Of a stretch of DNA of 64,000 nt, positions 19,719 to 27,852 are shown in pieces. Under the pieces are notes generated by a model, which was given only the letters and a program-made list of their open reading frames with translations, ran no database searches and was not told the DNA's origin. The translations under genes and the position numbers were made by a program. Where the stretch lies: the NCBI GenBank assembly GCA_016713525.1, contig JADJOZ010000008.1:310001-374000 (forward strand), in the 5' to 3' direction. Each line of letters begins with the position of its first letter. Position 1 is the first letter of the stretch. The stretch comes from Bacteroidota bacterium. Lineage in GTDB: Bacteria > Bacteroidota > Bacteroidia > AKYH767-A > OLB10.

Positions 19719-19794
19719 AAAAACGGCACCAGCTAAAAATCCCCTTGCTAAGAATCAGTTGCCGATGCCGAAACAATACACCTGACATGTATTG
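19719..19794 (-). ncRNA. Structured RNA element, copy A (two hairpins, terminator-like end)
   Basis: Read on the minus strand, hairpin 1 (19794-19774) is an 8-bp stem with loop GUCAG. Hairpin 2 pairs 19770-19761 with 19733-19724 over 10 bp around a 27-base loop holding GAUUCUUAGCAAGGG, and a run of eight U follows. It differs from copy B at stem positions that stay paired through G-U only on the minus strand. The U-run makes it a good terminator candidate. No known RNA family is recognised. Confidence 0.6.
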
Positions 19795-19852
19795 AATTTC
19801 TTGAAATATTTTCTTAAATTGTATAAGTGCTAAGAAGATAAGCAAATTTTAT

Positions 19853-19928
19853 AAAACGGCACCAGCTAAAAGTTTCCCTTGCTAAGAATCTGTTGCCGGT
19901 GCCGAAACAATACACCTGACGTATATTG
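19853..19928 (-). ncRNA. Structured RNA element, copy B
   Basis: This is the same architecture as copy A, offset by 133 bases. Hairpin 1 is at 19928-19908 (loop GUCAG). Hairpin 2 pairs 19904-19895 with 19866-19857, with a 28-base loop containing the conserved GAUUCUUAGCAAGGG, and UUUU follows. It begins 13 bases after the stop of the 33-residue ORF, so both are probably on one transcript. The function is unknown; an attenuator or small RNA is plausible. Confidence 0.6.
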
Positions 19929-19941
19929 TCTTTTTCTAATA

Positions 19942-20043
19942 TTATCTTTGTTTAAACTCATCCATTATACCAAACACCTTTACAACGCGACGAATAACCA
20001 CGCCAATAAATAAGGCATATGCCAAATAAAGAACTGCTTCCAT
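19942..20043 (-). CDS. Candidate 33-residue membrane peptide
   Basis: ATG at 20043 opens a 33-codon frame. Its product has a hydrophobic N-terminal half (AVLYLAYALFIGVVI) and a charged end (RRVVKVFGIMDEFKQR), so one membrane helix with a cytoplasmic basic tail is expected. No Shine-Dalgarno sequence is obvious, which is common in this phylum. It lies 64 bases after the WD40 gene and 13 bases before RNA copy B. Size and layout resemble small regulatory membrane peptides or type I toxins, but nothing proves that. The coding call rests on composition and position. Confidence 0.4.
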   Translation of the reverse strand: MEAVLYLAYALFIGVVIRRVVKVFGIMDEFKQR

Positions 20044-20107
20044 ATTTAAACTGGATTATAAATTAGTAAAATAACAGTAATAAAAATTCCTGAAGTACAG
20101 AAGGATT

Positions 20108-21337
20108 TTAGTTTACTTTCACAAAGTATCCTCTGGCAGTAGTAGCAATACCGGTCAACCTGATGCTGTAAACAGCAGCAGGTAATTCAGAAATATCGAT
20201 ACTATTCTGGTTTAACAGTTCACCTGATTTCATGATTTTTCCTGAAGAAGAGATGATTTCGAAATAATATTCTTCACGATCAGAACCATTAGTTGAAATC
20301 GTAATCATATCACGGGAAGGATTAGGAGAAATTGCAGCTTTTGAAACAGTAGAAATCTCATTAACCCCTACAAGTGAGCCAATATCCCACAACAAAACCA
20401 TATTGTTTTGCGCTCCGGTAACTACTTTGTTCTCGGTTGGGGACCAGGCCACTGTATAGATATTTCCTGCACCGGACTGATTAAAGCTTGCAACTTGATT
20501 GTGCGTATTAAAATCCCAGATTCTAGATGTAGCATCTGTAGATCCGCTCAAGATATAGTTTCCATCAGGTGAAACAGCAATTGATCTGACATCATTCGCA
20601 TGGCCTGTTATGGTATGCACTAGCAGTCCGGAAGCTCTATCCCAGATTTTGATGGTGTTATCTTGTGAACCGGAAATAATGAAATCATCATTCATGCTGA
20701 ACTTAACATCATACACATCACCGGTGTGACCTGATAATGTTGAAATTAAGTTTCCGGCACTATCCCATAGCTTAATAGTGTTGTCCTGTCCGCCAGAAAC
20801 GATGTATTGTCCATTGTGTGACCAGCTCACACTAAATACATATCCGGTATGTGCAGTTACATTATTTAACTGAGTACCTGATGCTACATCATAAATGATC
20901 ATTTTATTATTGGTGCAGCCTGTTACAACTTTGTCACCTGCAGGTGAGAAATCAACCGAGAATGCTCCGACTGTTCCGGTATAAACCGTATAGGCCAAAG
21001 TTGGCGTTCCGGAAGTAAGGTCGAACATCAGCAAATATCCCAACTCCTCCAGCGCAGCCAGCCAGTTACCATTACTACTGAATTTTACTCCGGCAGTACA
21101 CATTAATGTGGAAGATAACTGATATTCCCATAGCATGGAACCGGTTGGTACATCCCACATTCTCAACCGTGTTTCAGTACATTCACTACCGCTAAGAACT
21201 TTTGTTCCATCGGCAGAAAATGCAACACCATAAACTTCCCGCATATCGGGGTGACTGAGATTATTCCAGATTAATGACTGAGCTGATAACTTGTTTACAG
21301 AAATGAATATGAGAAATATGAATATAATTTTTTTCAT
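20108..21337 (-). CDS. Secreted WD40 beta-propeller protein with T9SS tail
   Basis: The product has 409 residues with a signal peptide (VNKLSAQ). About seven WD40 repeats follow with good consensus: VSWSHNGQYIVSGGQDNTIKLWD, DVKFSMNDDFIISGSQDNTIKIWD and SIAVSPDGNYILSGSTDATSRIWD, each starting with a GH dipeptide (LSGHTGDV, ITGHANDV). The end is a T9SS type-A domain (AAISPNPSRDMITIST, AAVYSIRLTGIATTARGYFVKVN). WD40 propellers bind proteins; an exported one probably acts as a surface binding scaffold. The structured-RNA locus follows it without a visible terminator, so read-through is possible. Confidence 0.9.
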   Translation of the reverse strand: MKKIIFIFLIFISVNKLSAQSLIWNNLSHPDMREVYGVAFSADGTKVLSGSECTETRLRMWDVPTGSMLWEYQLSSTLMCTAGVKFSSNGNWLAALEELGYLLMFDLTSGTPTLAYTVYTGTVGAFSVDFSPAGDKVVTGCTNNKMIIYDVASGTQLNNVTAHTGYVFSVSWSHNGQYIVSGGQDNTIKLWDSAGNLISTLSGHTGDVYDVKFSMNDDFIISGSQDNTIKIWDRASGLLVHTITGHANDVRSIAVSPDGNYILSGSTDATSRIWDFNTHNQVASFNQSGAGNIYTVAWSPTENKVVTGAQNNMVLLWDIGSLVGVNEISTVSKAAISPNPSRDMITISTNGSDREEYYFEIISSSGKIMKSGELLNQNSIDISELPAAVYSIRLTGIATTARGYFVKVN

Positions 21338-21488
21338 GATTTTAGAATTTAGGTTTTCACTAAAATACCCGCAAATTAAATTGCATGAGCACCTTAGCCC
21401 GAAAACATGTAATTAAGAAATTGTAGAATAAATAATCGCTTAGCAGACAGCGATTGCCGGCGGATGAAAAACCGAATTTAATACCGGC

Positions 21489-21821
21489 TTATTGAAAAAA
21501 AGACGCATTCTTTAAAGGGAATTTTGCCGAAACGAAAATTGGCAAACTATTAAAGTTGATGGTTGAACCAATTCCATTAAAAATATTGAATTGTTTATCG
21601 TCAATCGTGTTACCAGAATTCTTTTGCTGATCTTCTTGTTTCTCAAGCTCTTTTTTCAAATGACATTTCCCTTGACAATTCTTTTCGGGAACTTCTTTGT
21701 TGATACAAAGTACTTTAGCGATAAAGCTTTTGTTCAACTGATATCCTGCAAATGAGACCATACCGCTGAAAGAACTCAGCAATACGGCACAGACCAAAAC
21801 AGCAGATAACAGTCTTTTCAT
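21489..21821 (-). CDS. Small secreted cysteine-containing protein
   Basis: The product has 110 residues with a signal peptide or N-terminal anchor (LLSAVLVCAVLLSSFSGMVSFAG). The mature part holds VLCINKEVPEKNCQGKCHLKKELEKQ, where three cysteines and a histidine (C-x9-C-x3-CH) could bind a metal or form a disulfide. The rest is polar and low in structure. I recall similar small Bacteroidota proteins near metal-uptake genes, but no such neighbour is present here. It appears monocistronic. Confidence 0.7.
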   Translation of the reverse strand: MKRLLSAVLVCAVLLSSFSGMVSFAGYQLNKSFIAKVLCINKEVPEKNCQGKCHLKKELEKQEDQQKNSGNTIDDKQFNIFNGIGSTINFNSLPIFVSAKFPLKNASFFQ

Positions 21822-21988
21822 CTTAATAATGATACAAAATAAGCTAAACTCGGTTTAAAAACAAAAAGGAGTCCTCAAATATTTTCATATCTAATTGAAT
21901 ATCAATAGAAATAGAAATTTATTTTCATGCTTTATTGCCTGTAATTGGTTCCTATTCCTATATTTAATGAATCTAACCTGAACAATTT

Positions 21989-23632
21989 ATGAAAAAACCG
22001 CTACAACTACTGATTTTAATTGCGACCATCATCCCTTACCTTTCTTTTGCACAATGTACCGAAACGCCCGTCACCCGGGTTATGATTATCGGCGATAGCT
22101 GGGCGCAATTTTTGGGATCCGACAATACATTTAACACTACATTTCAAAAATGGGGTCATTCCAATTACAAATTTTTCACCAATGCCACCCTTGCACAAAA
22201 CGGAACGCAGACAACCGATTTTGTTGATCCTGCCCGATTGGCAGAAATACAAAATCAATTGACTTTAAATCCAGATATTAATCTTGTTCATTTAAGTTTA
22301 GGCGGAAATGATGTTTTAGGAAACTGGAATGTTAACTACACACCATCTCAAACCGATTCACTACTCGATTCTGTTTATGCAAGATTGGTTTATATTATTG
22401 ACTTTATTAAAACAGCAAAGCCGGGAGTGCGTATTTTATGGAGTGGTTATACTTATCCGAATTTTGGAGAAATCATTGGTGAACTTGCACCTTTCCAAAG
22501 CACACATCCATTTTATGCTACCTGGCAGGGAATGGGTTTCCCTGATTTCACTCAACTAAATAATATTCTGAACAGCTATTCAGTAACAATGGATACGCTT
22601 GCAGCAAATGATCCTCAGGTAGATTTTGTAAGAGCTACCGGAGTCATGCAATATGCTTATGGTCAAAATACAGCATTAAGTGTGCCACCCGGAGGAACTT
22701 ATGCCCCTTTAACTGCTCCTTTACCTGATGGTTTTCCAACTTATCCTTCACCAAAAGCTGCGATGAGAAACTATATTATTTTCCGAGATTGCTTTCATCT
22801 GACGCCGGAAGGATACAGCGTTTTCCTCGATTATCACACACAAAAATTCTATCATAAAATTTTGATGGATGATCAGTATATTCTTTCTGAAGGTGGAACC
22901 AGAGATGGATCGGTATCGGATGCCGGAACTGTTTCATCACAGCTACAGCTGGGCAATAGTGGTACTGAAGATTTTGCTACGGTGCTTTCATTTAATACAA
23001 CGGCAATGCCTGATACAGGTATTTCAAAAGCAAGTATTTTCCTGCGTCGTGCAGCACTTACCGGAACAAATCCATCTACCGGAAATTTGCAGGTTCGTAT
23101 AGTGAATGGTGCATTCAGTGCTTCCGCAGATGTAGAAGCTTCTGATTACACCTCACCCGGAGATGCAACCGATATTCCGTGTCAGTTCGGATCAACCTCA
23201 GATAACGGACATTGGATTCGTTTAGAACTTCCGGTTGCCTTGTTACCTTATATCACCAATGACACGCTCACACAATTTATTATTTCCGCATCCGGAGCTA
23301 CCGGTCTGGTAACCTTTACAGATGCTACTGATCCCGATTTTGCACCGGTGCTGAATTTAACATACGGACCTGTTCCTGTTGGCTTGTCAGATATTTCTGC
23401 AGAAGATAAATTCGTTACCATGTACCCAAATCCTACAAATGGTATTGTAATGATGGACACTAACGGTCAGCGGATATTGGAAATTTCGGTTTATAATAGT
23501 ACCGGCCAATTCATAGCAAATCCTGAAACACAAATCAATTCCATTGATCTTTCTTCTTTCAGTTCAGGAATTTATATGATCAAAATTACTACAGCTGAAA
23601 ATGTAATTACAAAAAGGATAGTGAAAAAATAA
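21989..23632 (+). CDS. Secreted SGNH/GDSL hydrolase with DNRLRE-like domain and T9SS tail
   Basis: The product has 547 residues, with a signal peptide to about residue 21. Residues 30-290 are an SGNH hydrolase: block I VMIIGDSWAQ (Ser 37), block III LSLGGNDV (Asn near 107), and block V DCFHLTPEGY (Asp and His near 267-270). Residues 295-455 (GTVSSQLQLGNSGTEDF, SKASIFLRR, GHWIRLELP, FAPVLNLTYGP) resemble the DNRLRE/CBM96-type beta-sandwich often joined to secreted enzymes. The tail is a T9SS domain (VTMYPNPTNGIVMMD, SGIYMIKITTAENVITKRIVKK). The likely role is ester hydrolysis on lipids or acetylated sugars outside the cell. Confidence 0.9.
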   Translation: MKKPLQLLILIATIIPYLSFAQCTETPVTRVMIIGDSWAQFLGSDNTFNTTFQKWGHSNYKFFTNATLAQNGTQTTDFVDPARLAEIQNQLTLNPDINLVHLSLGGNDVLGNWNVNYTPSQTDSLLDSVYARLVYIIDFIKTAKPGVRILWSGYTYPNFGEIIGELAPFQSTHPFYATWQGMGFPDFTQLNNILNSYSVTMDTLAANDPQVDFVRATGVMQYAYGQNTALSVPPGGTYAPLTAPLPDGFPTYPSPKAAMRNYIIFRDCFHLTPEGYSVFLDYHTQKFYHKILMDDQYILSEGGTRDGSVSDAGTVSSQLQLGNSGTEDFATVLSFNTTAMPDTGISKASIFLRRAALTGTNPSTGNLQVRIVNGAFSASADVEASDYTSPGDATDIPCQFGSTSDNGHWIRLELPVALLPYITNDTLTQFIISASGATGLVTFTDATDPDFAPVLNLTYGPVPVGLSDISAEDKFVTMYPNPTNGIVMMDTNGQRILEISVYNSTGQFIANPETQINSIDLSSFSSGIYMIKITTAENVITKRIVKK

Positions 23633-23647
23633 TCTTTATATCCATAC

Positions 23648-23683
23648 AAAAAAGCCCCGACAGAAATTTGTCGGGGCTTTTTT
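23648..23683. terminator. Bidirectional intrinsic terminator
   Basis: A stem of AGCCCCGACA and TGTCGGGGCT with a 6-base loop is flanked by A and T runs. It serves the SGNH gene (plus) and the DUF2805 gene (minus). Confidence 0.92.
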
Positions 23684-23684
23684 A

Positions 23685-24059
23685 TTATGTTATTTTATTC
23701 CCTGATATAGACCTTTGCCTGTTTGCTTTAAACCTTTCAATCTCTGGATTTCTTTTTGCTTTGTGTTTGGCATTTCCATTCTCGACACGCTTTCTCCATA
23801 AAATGTAACTTTTGAAGCGTAATTGTTTTTTCATCAGAGATCTGACCTCATCTTCTTTTAACCCAAACTGAACTCTTATTGCTTCAAAAGGAGTACGATC
23901 CTCCCAGGCCATTTCAATAATACGGTCGATGCTTGCCAGCGTTAATAGTTCTTTTGCTTTTGCCGGGTAAAATTCTTCAGCTTCCATATATGCTGCCGGA
24001 GAGGGTAATTCGCTATAGTAACAATAGTCGCTTGCTGGGATTGAATCGGTTGTATTCAT
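23685..24059 (-). CDS. DUF2805 / TIGR03643 family protein
   Basis: The product has 124 residues. The core at about 42-115 carries the family signature: DRIIEMAWEDRTPFEAI, FGLKEDEVRSLMKKQL, SYILWRKRVENGNAKH. It looks like a small helical, helix-turn-helix-like, probably nucleic-acid-binding protein; the biochemical role of the family is not established. The 30-40 residues before the core are longer than usual, so an internal start (Met 25, AEEFYPAKAKELL) is possible. It ends inside the shared terminator region. Confidence 0.85.
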   Translation of the reverse strand: MNTTDSIPASDYCYYSELPSPAAYMEAEEFYPAKAKELLTLASIDRIIEMAWEDRTPFEAIRVQFGLKEDEVRSLMKKQLRFKSYILWRKRVENGNAKHKAKRNPEIERFKANRQRSISGNKIT

Positions 24060-24147
24060 GGATCTGGAATTGAAATACTAAAAACATTTGATCCCCATTA
24101 AAAGTTTCACCAAAAGAAGAGTTAGACCAGATCCTTAAAAAAGGCAC

Positions 24148-24177
24148 AAAAAATCCGGAAGCGCAGACCCCCGGATT
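24148..24177 (-). terminator. Intrinsic terminator of the three-gene envelope operon
   Basis: On the minus strand AATCCGG and CCGGATT form a stem followed by a T run (complement of 24148-24153). It lies 22 bases after the stop of the 24200-24820 gene. Confidence 0.75.
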
Positions 24178-24199
24178 GCTAAAAACACACTGAGTACTA

Positions 24200-24820
24200 T
24201 TATTCTTTAGATTTCTTAAAACCAAGAAATGCTGCAATTACCATAAGGCCGATTCCACCATACTGCATCATTTTTCCGGAAGTGCTGCTACCCGGCATAT
24301 CGAAAACAAAATGCGCTTTTCCAAATGAATCCTTTGTTTGTGTAATATCGGATGCTGAATCAGGGAAAATAATTTTTTGTGTTGTTTGAACTAATTGTCC
24401 TCCTGCGGAAGACTCAGCAATCATCATATACGTATGATCATTTATTTTGGTGACATCAGGATCTTTAGAATCGAGATCGATTGAATATTTTCCATTGGAA
24501 GTCATTTTACACATTCCATAAGCGTTAAATGTAAGAGAGTAACTACGGTTCATAGCATCTTCCTGGTATTCAAAGTCAGATAAAAAATAACCGGGCAGCG
24601 CACGTTCCAATTCTCTCTTTAATAACGATTGATTTGTCCCGGTGGTTTTCTTAAACATATCCCACTGAGAAGCATTCATTTTAGTTGAATATGAGACTTT
24701 GGCATCACCACTTTCCTCCAATGCAAAATCTATAGAAACTTTAAATGGTTTTATTTCCTGAGCGAATGCTGTTGAAAACAGACAGCAAACGATAACAATT
24801 ATTTTTATGTATGATTTCAT
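24200..24820 (-). CDS. Exported protein with C-terminal membrane anchor
   Basis: The product has 206 residues: a signal peptide (VCCLFSTAFAQ), a 150-residue periplasmic or surface domain with no family I recognise (VSIDFALEESGDAKVSYSTKMN, HTYMMIAESSAGG), and a C-terminal helix (MQYGGIGLMVIAAFLGF) ending KKSKE. The anchor topology suggests the body lies in the periplasm. It is the last gene of the operon behind the transglutaminase-like gene (26-base gap) and ends at a terminator. Its role is unknown. Confidence 0.75.
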   Translation of the reverse strand: MKSYIKIIVIVCCLFSTAFAQEIKPFKVSIDFALEESGDAKVSYSTKMNASQWDMFKKTTGTNQSLLKRELERALPGYFLSDFEYQEDAMNRSYSLTFNAYGMCKMTSNGKYSIDLDSKDPDVTKINDHTYMMIAESSAGGQLVQTTQKIIFPDSASDITQTKDSFGKAHFVFDMPGSSTSGKMMQYGGIGLMVIAAFLGFKKSKE

Positions 24821-24846
24821 GTTTTTCTGTTTAAATGTCGTGATGA

Positions 24847-26517
24847 TTAACGAATTGAAGATTTCACCTGATTAAGAATTCCATTATATTGTTCACCCCC
24901 GGCACCTGCACCCATAATAACACCTGCTACACCACCACCTGCACGTTTCATAAATGCCTGCCATTGGAAGGAGCCATTGCTGCTATATGTGATACCATTA
25001 AATATTTCATATCCCCCTGCATTACCTGCCGATTGAAACTGAACTTCCTGACCGGTTGGATATAATTGTTGCTGAATAATTTGCATTGCCTGATTTGGAT
25101 TGGCAGCACCTTGCACCTGATATACCTGAATAGATGCCAGATTATCTGCCGGTTGAAAAGAGTGAATTAATTGTGGTAAATATTGAGCAGCAGGATTATT
25201 TCTTCGTGACCATTGTGCTGGATAATTGAAACTAACATTGCCAGAATAAGCAGTCATTCCGTTTGATGCTCCGCCGCCGCCGCCACCGCCGCCGCCTTCA
25301 TTTCCACCTCCTGTATTTCCACCACCGGTATTACTTGCGAAACTTGTCTGGACATCATTCGACCATGCACCATTTTCCCAACCTGCGGCAATCTTTTCAA
25401 TTTTCTCTCGCAAAAACTGATCATCCTTTAATTCCATCGGTCTAATTTGCTGAGCGATCATATCTCTGATATTTATCAAACTATAACGTTCATCACCCAT
25501 TTGAGCAGCCTGAATAAATTCTTCCAGTTGCTTCATTCCTTTTTGAATTGCAGCCTGAGCATCCTGACGACCACCCATTCCTTCACCACCAATCATTGTT
25601 GCTTCAATAGCATAATATTGACCCTGAAAAACAATTCCCGGATAAGCATGACCCGGAATTAAAAATATTACAGGATCAAGACCTGCAGCCATTAATACAC
25701 TTGCATATAGAATCGATAATTCGATACATAACCCTGTATTACCGGTTACCACTTCACGTGGTAAACGCAAGCTTTGCACCATAGATTGAAGGTCATCAAA
25801 TTTAGAAGGCACACCCGATGTTCCGCTGTATACCATCCCGCTAAGGTATGTCGCCTGATATACCCCCATCAGCATACGTACAGCTTCTTTAGGATCATTG
25901 GTTACAGCAGCAGTTTCACCCTTTAATACTTTTTGCTGCATTTGCTGAGTATAATATTTGATGATGGGATCTTCAGGAGTAACATAGCATGCAATCAGCG
26001 GATCATTATCAAACATATCACGATAACTACGAATTTCTTCCGGCTTAACACATGTATATAAAAATTCGTTTCTCCCTTTCATTTCAAAACCAAACTCTTC
26101 TTCGCGATCGCCACCTGAAGTTGCAAGTTTAATTTTCGTTTTTTCTTTAGAAGAAGTAGTTTTATTTACGATGTCGTCATTAAACACAGGATAACATGCC
26201 ACTACAACCGATTGGCCGGGATTCAATACACTAATTTTCCCCATTTCTGTTTCTTCAATGAATTTCGGTATTTCATATATAGCCCTGATATTCCTTACCG
26301 GACGAGATCCTTTGTTGGTGATCAGCATTTTGAATAAAAAATACCGGCCCGAAAGTGCATCCGGATTCCCATAAACTTTATAACATGAAGGCATTACCAC
26401 AGGGGTGTTTTCGATTTTTACTTCAAGATCATCAACACTTCCGGATGTGAATGATGTGAACGCAAACATCCCTGCTCCACAAATAAATAAGATGATTGGT
26501 AAAATGTATTTTTTCAT
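24847..26517 (-). CDS. Exported transglutaminase-like protein
   Basis: The product has 556 residues, with an N-terminal membrane segment or signal (ILPIILFICGAGMFAFTSF). Residues 30-150 look like a beta-sandwich (ITNKGSRPVRNIRAIYEIP). Residues 200-310 are a transglutaminase/protease-like core: TGNTGLCIELSILYASVLMAAGL (Cys near 264), PGHAYPGIVF (His near 290) and YAIEAT (Glu near 302 where the classic triad has Asp). A poly-glycine linker at about 395-420, from a GCC-rich microsatellite at 25265-25298, leads to a C-terminal domain of about 130 residues (VSFNYPAQWSRRNNP). It may be a peptidase or crosslinker of the envelope. It is the middle gene of three. Confidence 0.8.
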   Translation of the reverse strand: MKKYILPIILFICGAGMFAFTSFTSGSVDDLEVKIENTPVVMPSCYKVYGNPDALSGRYFLFKMLITNKGSRPVRNIRAIYEIPKFIEETEMGKISVLNPGQSVVVACYPVFNDDIVNKTTSSKEKTKIKLATSGGDREEEFGFEMKGRNEFLYTCVKPEEIRSYRDMFDNDPLIACYVTPEDPIIKYYTQQMQQKVLKGETAAVTNDPKEAVRMLMGVYQATYLSGMVYSGTSGVPSKFDDLQSMVQSLRLPREVVTGNTGLCIELSILYASVLMAAGLDPVIFLIPGHAYPGIVFQGQYYAIEATMIGGEGMGGRQDAQAAIQKGMKQLEEFIQAAQMGDERYSLINIRDMIAQQIRPMELKDDQFLREKIEKIAAGWENGAWSNDVQTSFASNTGGGNTGGGNEGGGGGGGGGASNGMTAYSGNVSFNYPAQWSRRNNPAAQYLPQLIHSFQPADNLASIQVYQVQGAANPNQAMQIIQQQLYPTGQEVQFQSAGNAGGYEIFNGITYSSNGSFQWQAFMKRAGGGVAGVIMGAGAGGEQYNGILNQVKSSIR

Positions 26518-26535
26518 AATAAAAGAATTTTTAAA

Positions 26536-27090
26536 CTACTTTATTTCATTAAATACTACTAACTGATAACGCTCGAGTTTTTCATACAACTCCTTTTTCA
26601 TTTGTTCCTGCTTTTCTTTCTTGGCTCCATGAATAAACTTTATGGTACCAAGTGCCGCATCAAAACAGGATGATACATTTATAATTGGAACTATAGGTCC
26701 ATTGTTTCTGGCTACGGATGCATTATTCTCACCATCATTATAGTAATAACTGTTAAATTTATTTACAGCACTTAAAGCATCGTCAATTTTTGTCTTTAAC
26801 AAATCCTCTTTAATTGTATACGACTTATTCTCAATGGCCATAGTAGTTTCAAGTTTATAAAACTCTATCCACTCATCAAATTCTGCCCGCGCACTGTTAT
26901 ACATTTTTATTGCATCTGCATATCGTGGTTCTTCGGCTTTCCAAAACTGCTTTATGAATCTGGCATTATCTTCAGATTCGGTTTTTGCTTTTCTACAAAT
27001 TGACAGCAGTTCATTTAATGAAGACTCGGGTTGTGCAATTAATTTAGATGCTGATGCTATAAATAAAAGCATCAAGGTTAGGGTTTTCAT
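26536..27090 (-). CDS. Exported helical protein, first gene of the envelope operon
   Basis: The product has 184 residues with a signal peptide (LLFIASASKLIAQ). The mature protein is mostly charged and helical (YADAIKMYNSARAEFDEWIEFYKLE, KKEKQEQMKKELYEKLERYQ), suggesting coiled coils. No family is recognised. It lies 18 bases upstream of the transglutaminase-like gene and is divergent from padR, with two operator-like repeats between them. Confidence 0.75.
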   Translation of the reverse strand: MKTLTLMLLFIASASKLIAQPESSLNELLSICRKAKTESEDNARFIKQFWKAEEPRYADAIKMYNSARAEFDEWIEFYKLETTMAIENKSYTIKEDLLKTKIDDALSAVNKFNSYYYNDGENNASVARNNGPIVPIINVSSCFDAALGTIKFIHGAKKEKQEQMKKELYEKLERYQLVVFNEIK

Positions 27091-27224
27091 AATATTAAAA
27101 TGAAATTATGACTATTCTATAATTAGTATCAGGATTAACTATTGATAGGTTTGTAGTAACCACAAAAGTGAAATTCCACTTTGACCGCTTACCTGAAAAC
27201 CTGATCAGGCATACAACCTGCATC

Positions 27225-27240
27225 AATCACCAAATTTGGT
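27225..27240. promoter_or_regulatory. Operator-like palindrome, site 1
   Basis: ATCACCAAATTTGGTA contains the perfect 12-base palindrome ACCAAATTTGGT. It shares ATCACCAAATnTGGT with site 2, 36 bases away in the same orientation. Confidence 0.55.
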
Positions 27241-27260
27241 ATAGTTATCCAAATCGGACA

Positions 27261-27277
27261 ATCACCAAATGTGGTGA
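27261..27277. promoter_or_regulatory. Operator-like palindrome, site 2
   Basis: TCACCA and TGGTGA flank AATG, an inverted repeat with 6-base arms, and the 5' half matches site 1. The adjacent PadR protein is the natural candidate to bind it, though the sequence is unlike the classic ATGT-N-ACAT PadR site. Confidence 0.55.
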
Positions 27278-27419
27278 ATCGTGGTTTTAGATTAAATTAC
27301 CATATCTGTAATCCCAAAAATAGGGTTATCTTCCTTCCGAAATAAAATTTTTAGTCCTAATTATCAATCATTTACGAAAATAAACCATGCATCATACATC
27401 AATGCATAACATTCTTATG

Positions 27420-27427
27420 TATATTTG
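27420..27427 (+). promoter_or_regulatory. -7 promoter element, padR
   Basis: TATATTTG matches TAnnTTTG and lies 23 bases before the ATG at 27451. No convincing -33 element is visible, as would be expected if the promoter is regulator-dependent. Confidence 0.5.
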
Positions 27428-27450
27428 CGTTCTACTATTCAAATACTACC

Positions 27451-27786
27451 ATGATCTACTCTTCAGAACTTATAAAAGGTACATTAAAAACAATTGTATT
27501 GAAGCTATTATCCGATAACAATCGCATGTACGGGTATGAGATAACACAAAAGGTTAAAGAATTAACAGGTGATAAAATACAGATTACAGAAGGCGCACTC
27601 TACCCTACATTGCACGCACTGGAATCGGATGGATTGTTAACGGTTGAAACCGAATTTATCGGAAAACGTGTGCGGAAATACTACAGCTTAAGTATTTCAG
27701 GAAAACAAAAATCGCAGGAAAAGATCAGCGAGCTGGCAGACTTCATGAACACCATGAAATATTTACTGGATATTAAAACAGCATAA
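27451..27786 (+). CDS. PadR family transcriptional regulator
   Basis: The product has 111 residues, typical of PadR subfamily 2. The winged helix shows LKTIVLKLLSDNNRMYGYEITQKVKE, the recognition region ITEGALYPTLHALESDGLLTVE, the wing GKRVRKYYSLSISGK, and a short C-terminal dimerisation helix. PadR proteins are mostly repressors, often of an adjacent membrane-protein gene. Here the next gene (66-base gap) encodes such a partner and the divergent envelope operon shares the control region, so both are likely targets. Confidence 0.93.
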   Translation: MIYSSELIKGTLKTIVLKLLSDNNRMYGYEITQKVKELTGDKIQITEGALYPTLHALESDGLLTVETEFIGKRVRKYYSLSISGKQKSQEKISELADFMNTMKYLLDIKTA

Positions 27787-27852
27787 TAAATAGTTCTGCT
27801 AATATTCCCAATTATTATTGCATTCTTAAGATAAAACCATACTGAATATTAA

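Larger units (their letters stand above)
27091..27450. other. Divergent regulatory region
   Basis: This 360-base region lies between the envelope operon (minus) and the PadR gene (plus). It holds two operator-like repeats (27225-27240 and 27261-27277) and a -7 box for padR (27420-27427). No ORF is credible in it. No clear TAnnTTTG box was found for the operon. Confidence 0.6.

Noticed and set aside
24013..24237. 74-codon minus-strand frame between the DUF2805 and anchored-protein genes
   Set aside because: It overlaps both neighbours in another frame and spans the terminator hairpin at 24148-24177.
25265..25298. GCC-rich microsatellite
   Set aside because: It encodes the poly-glycine linker of the transglutaminase-like protein and needs no other explanation.
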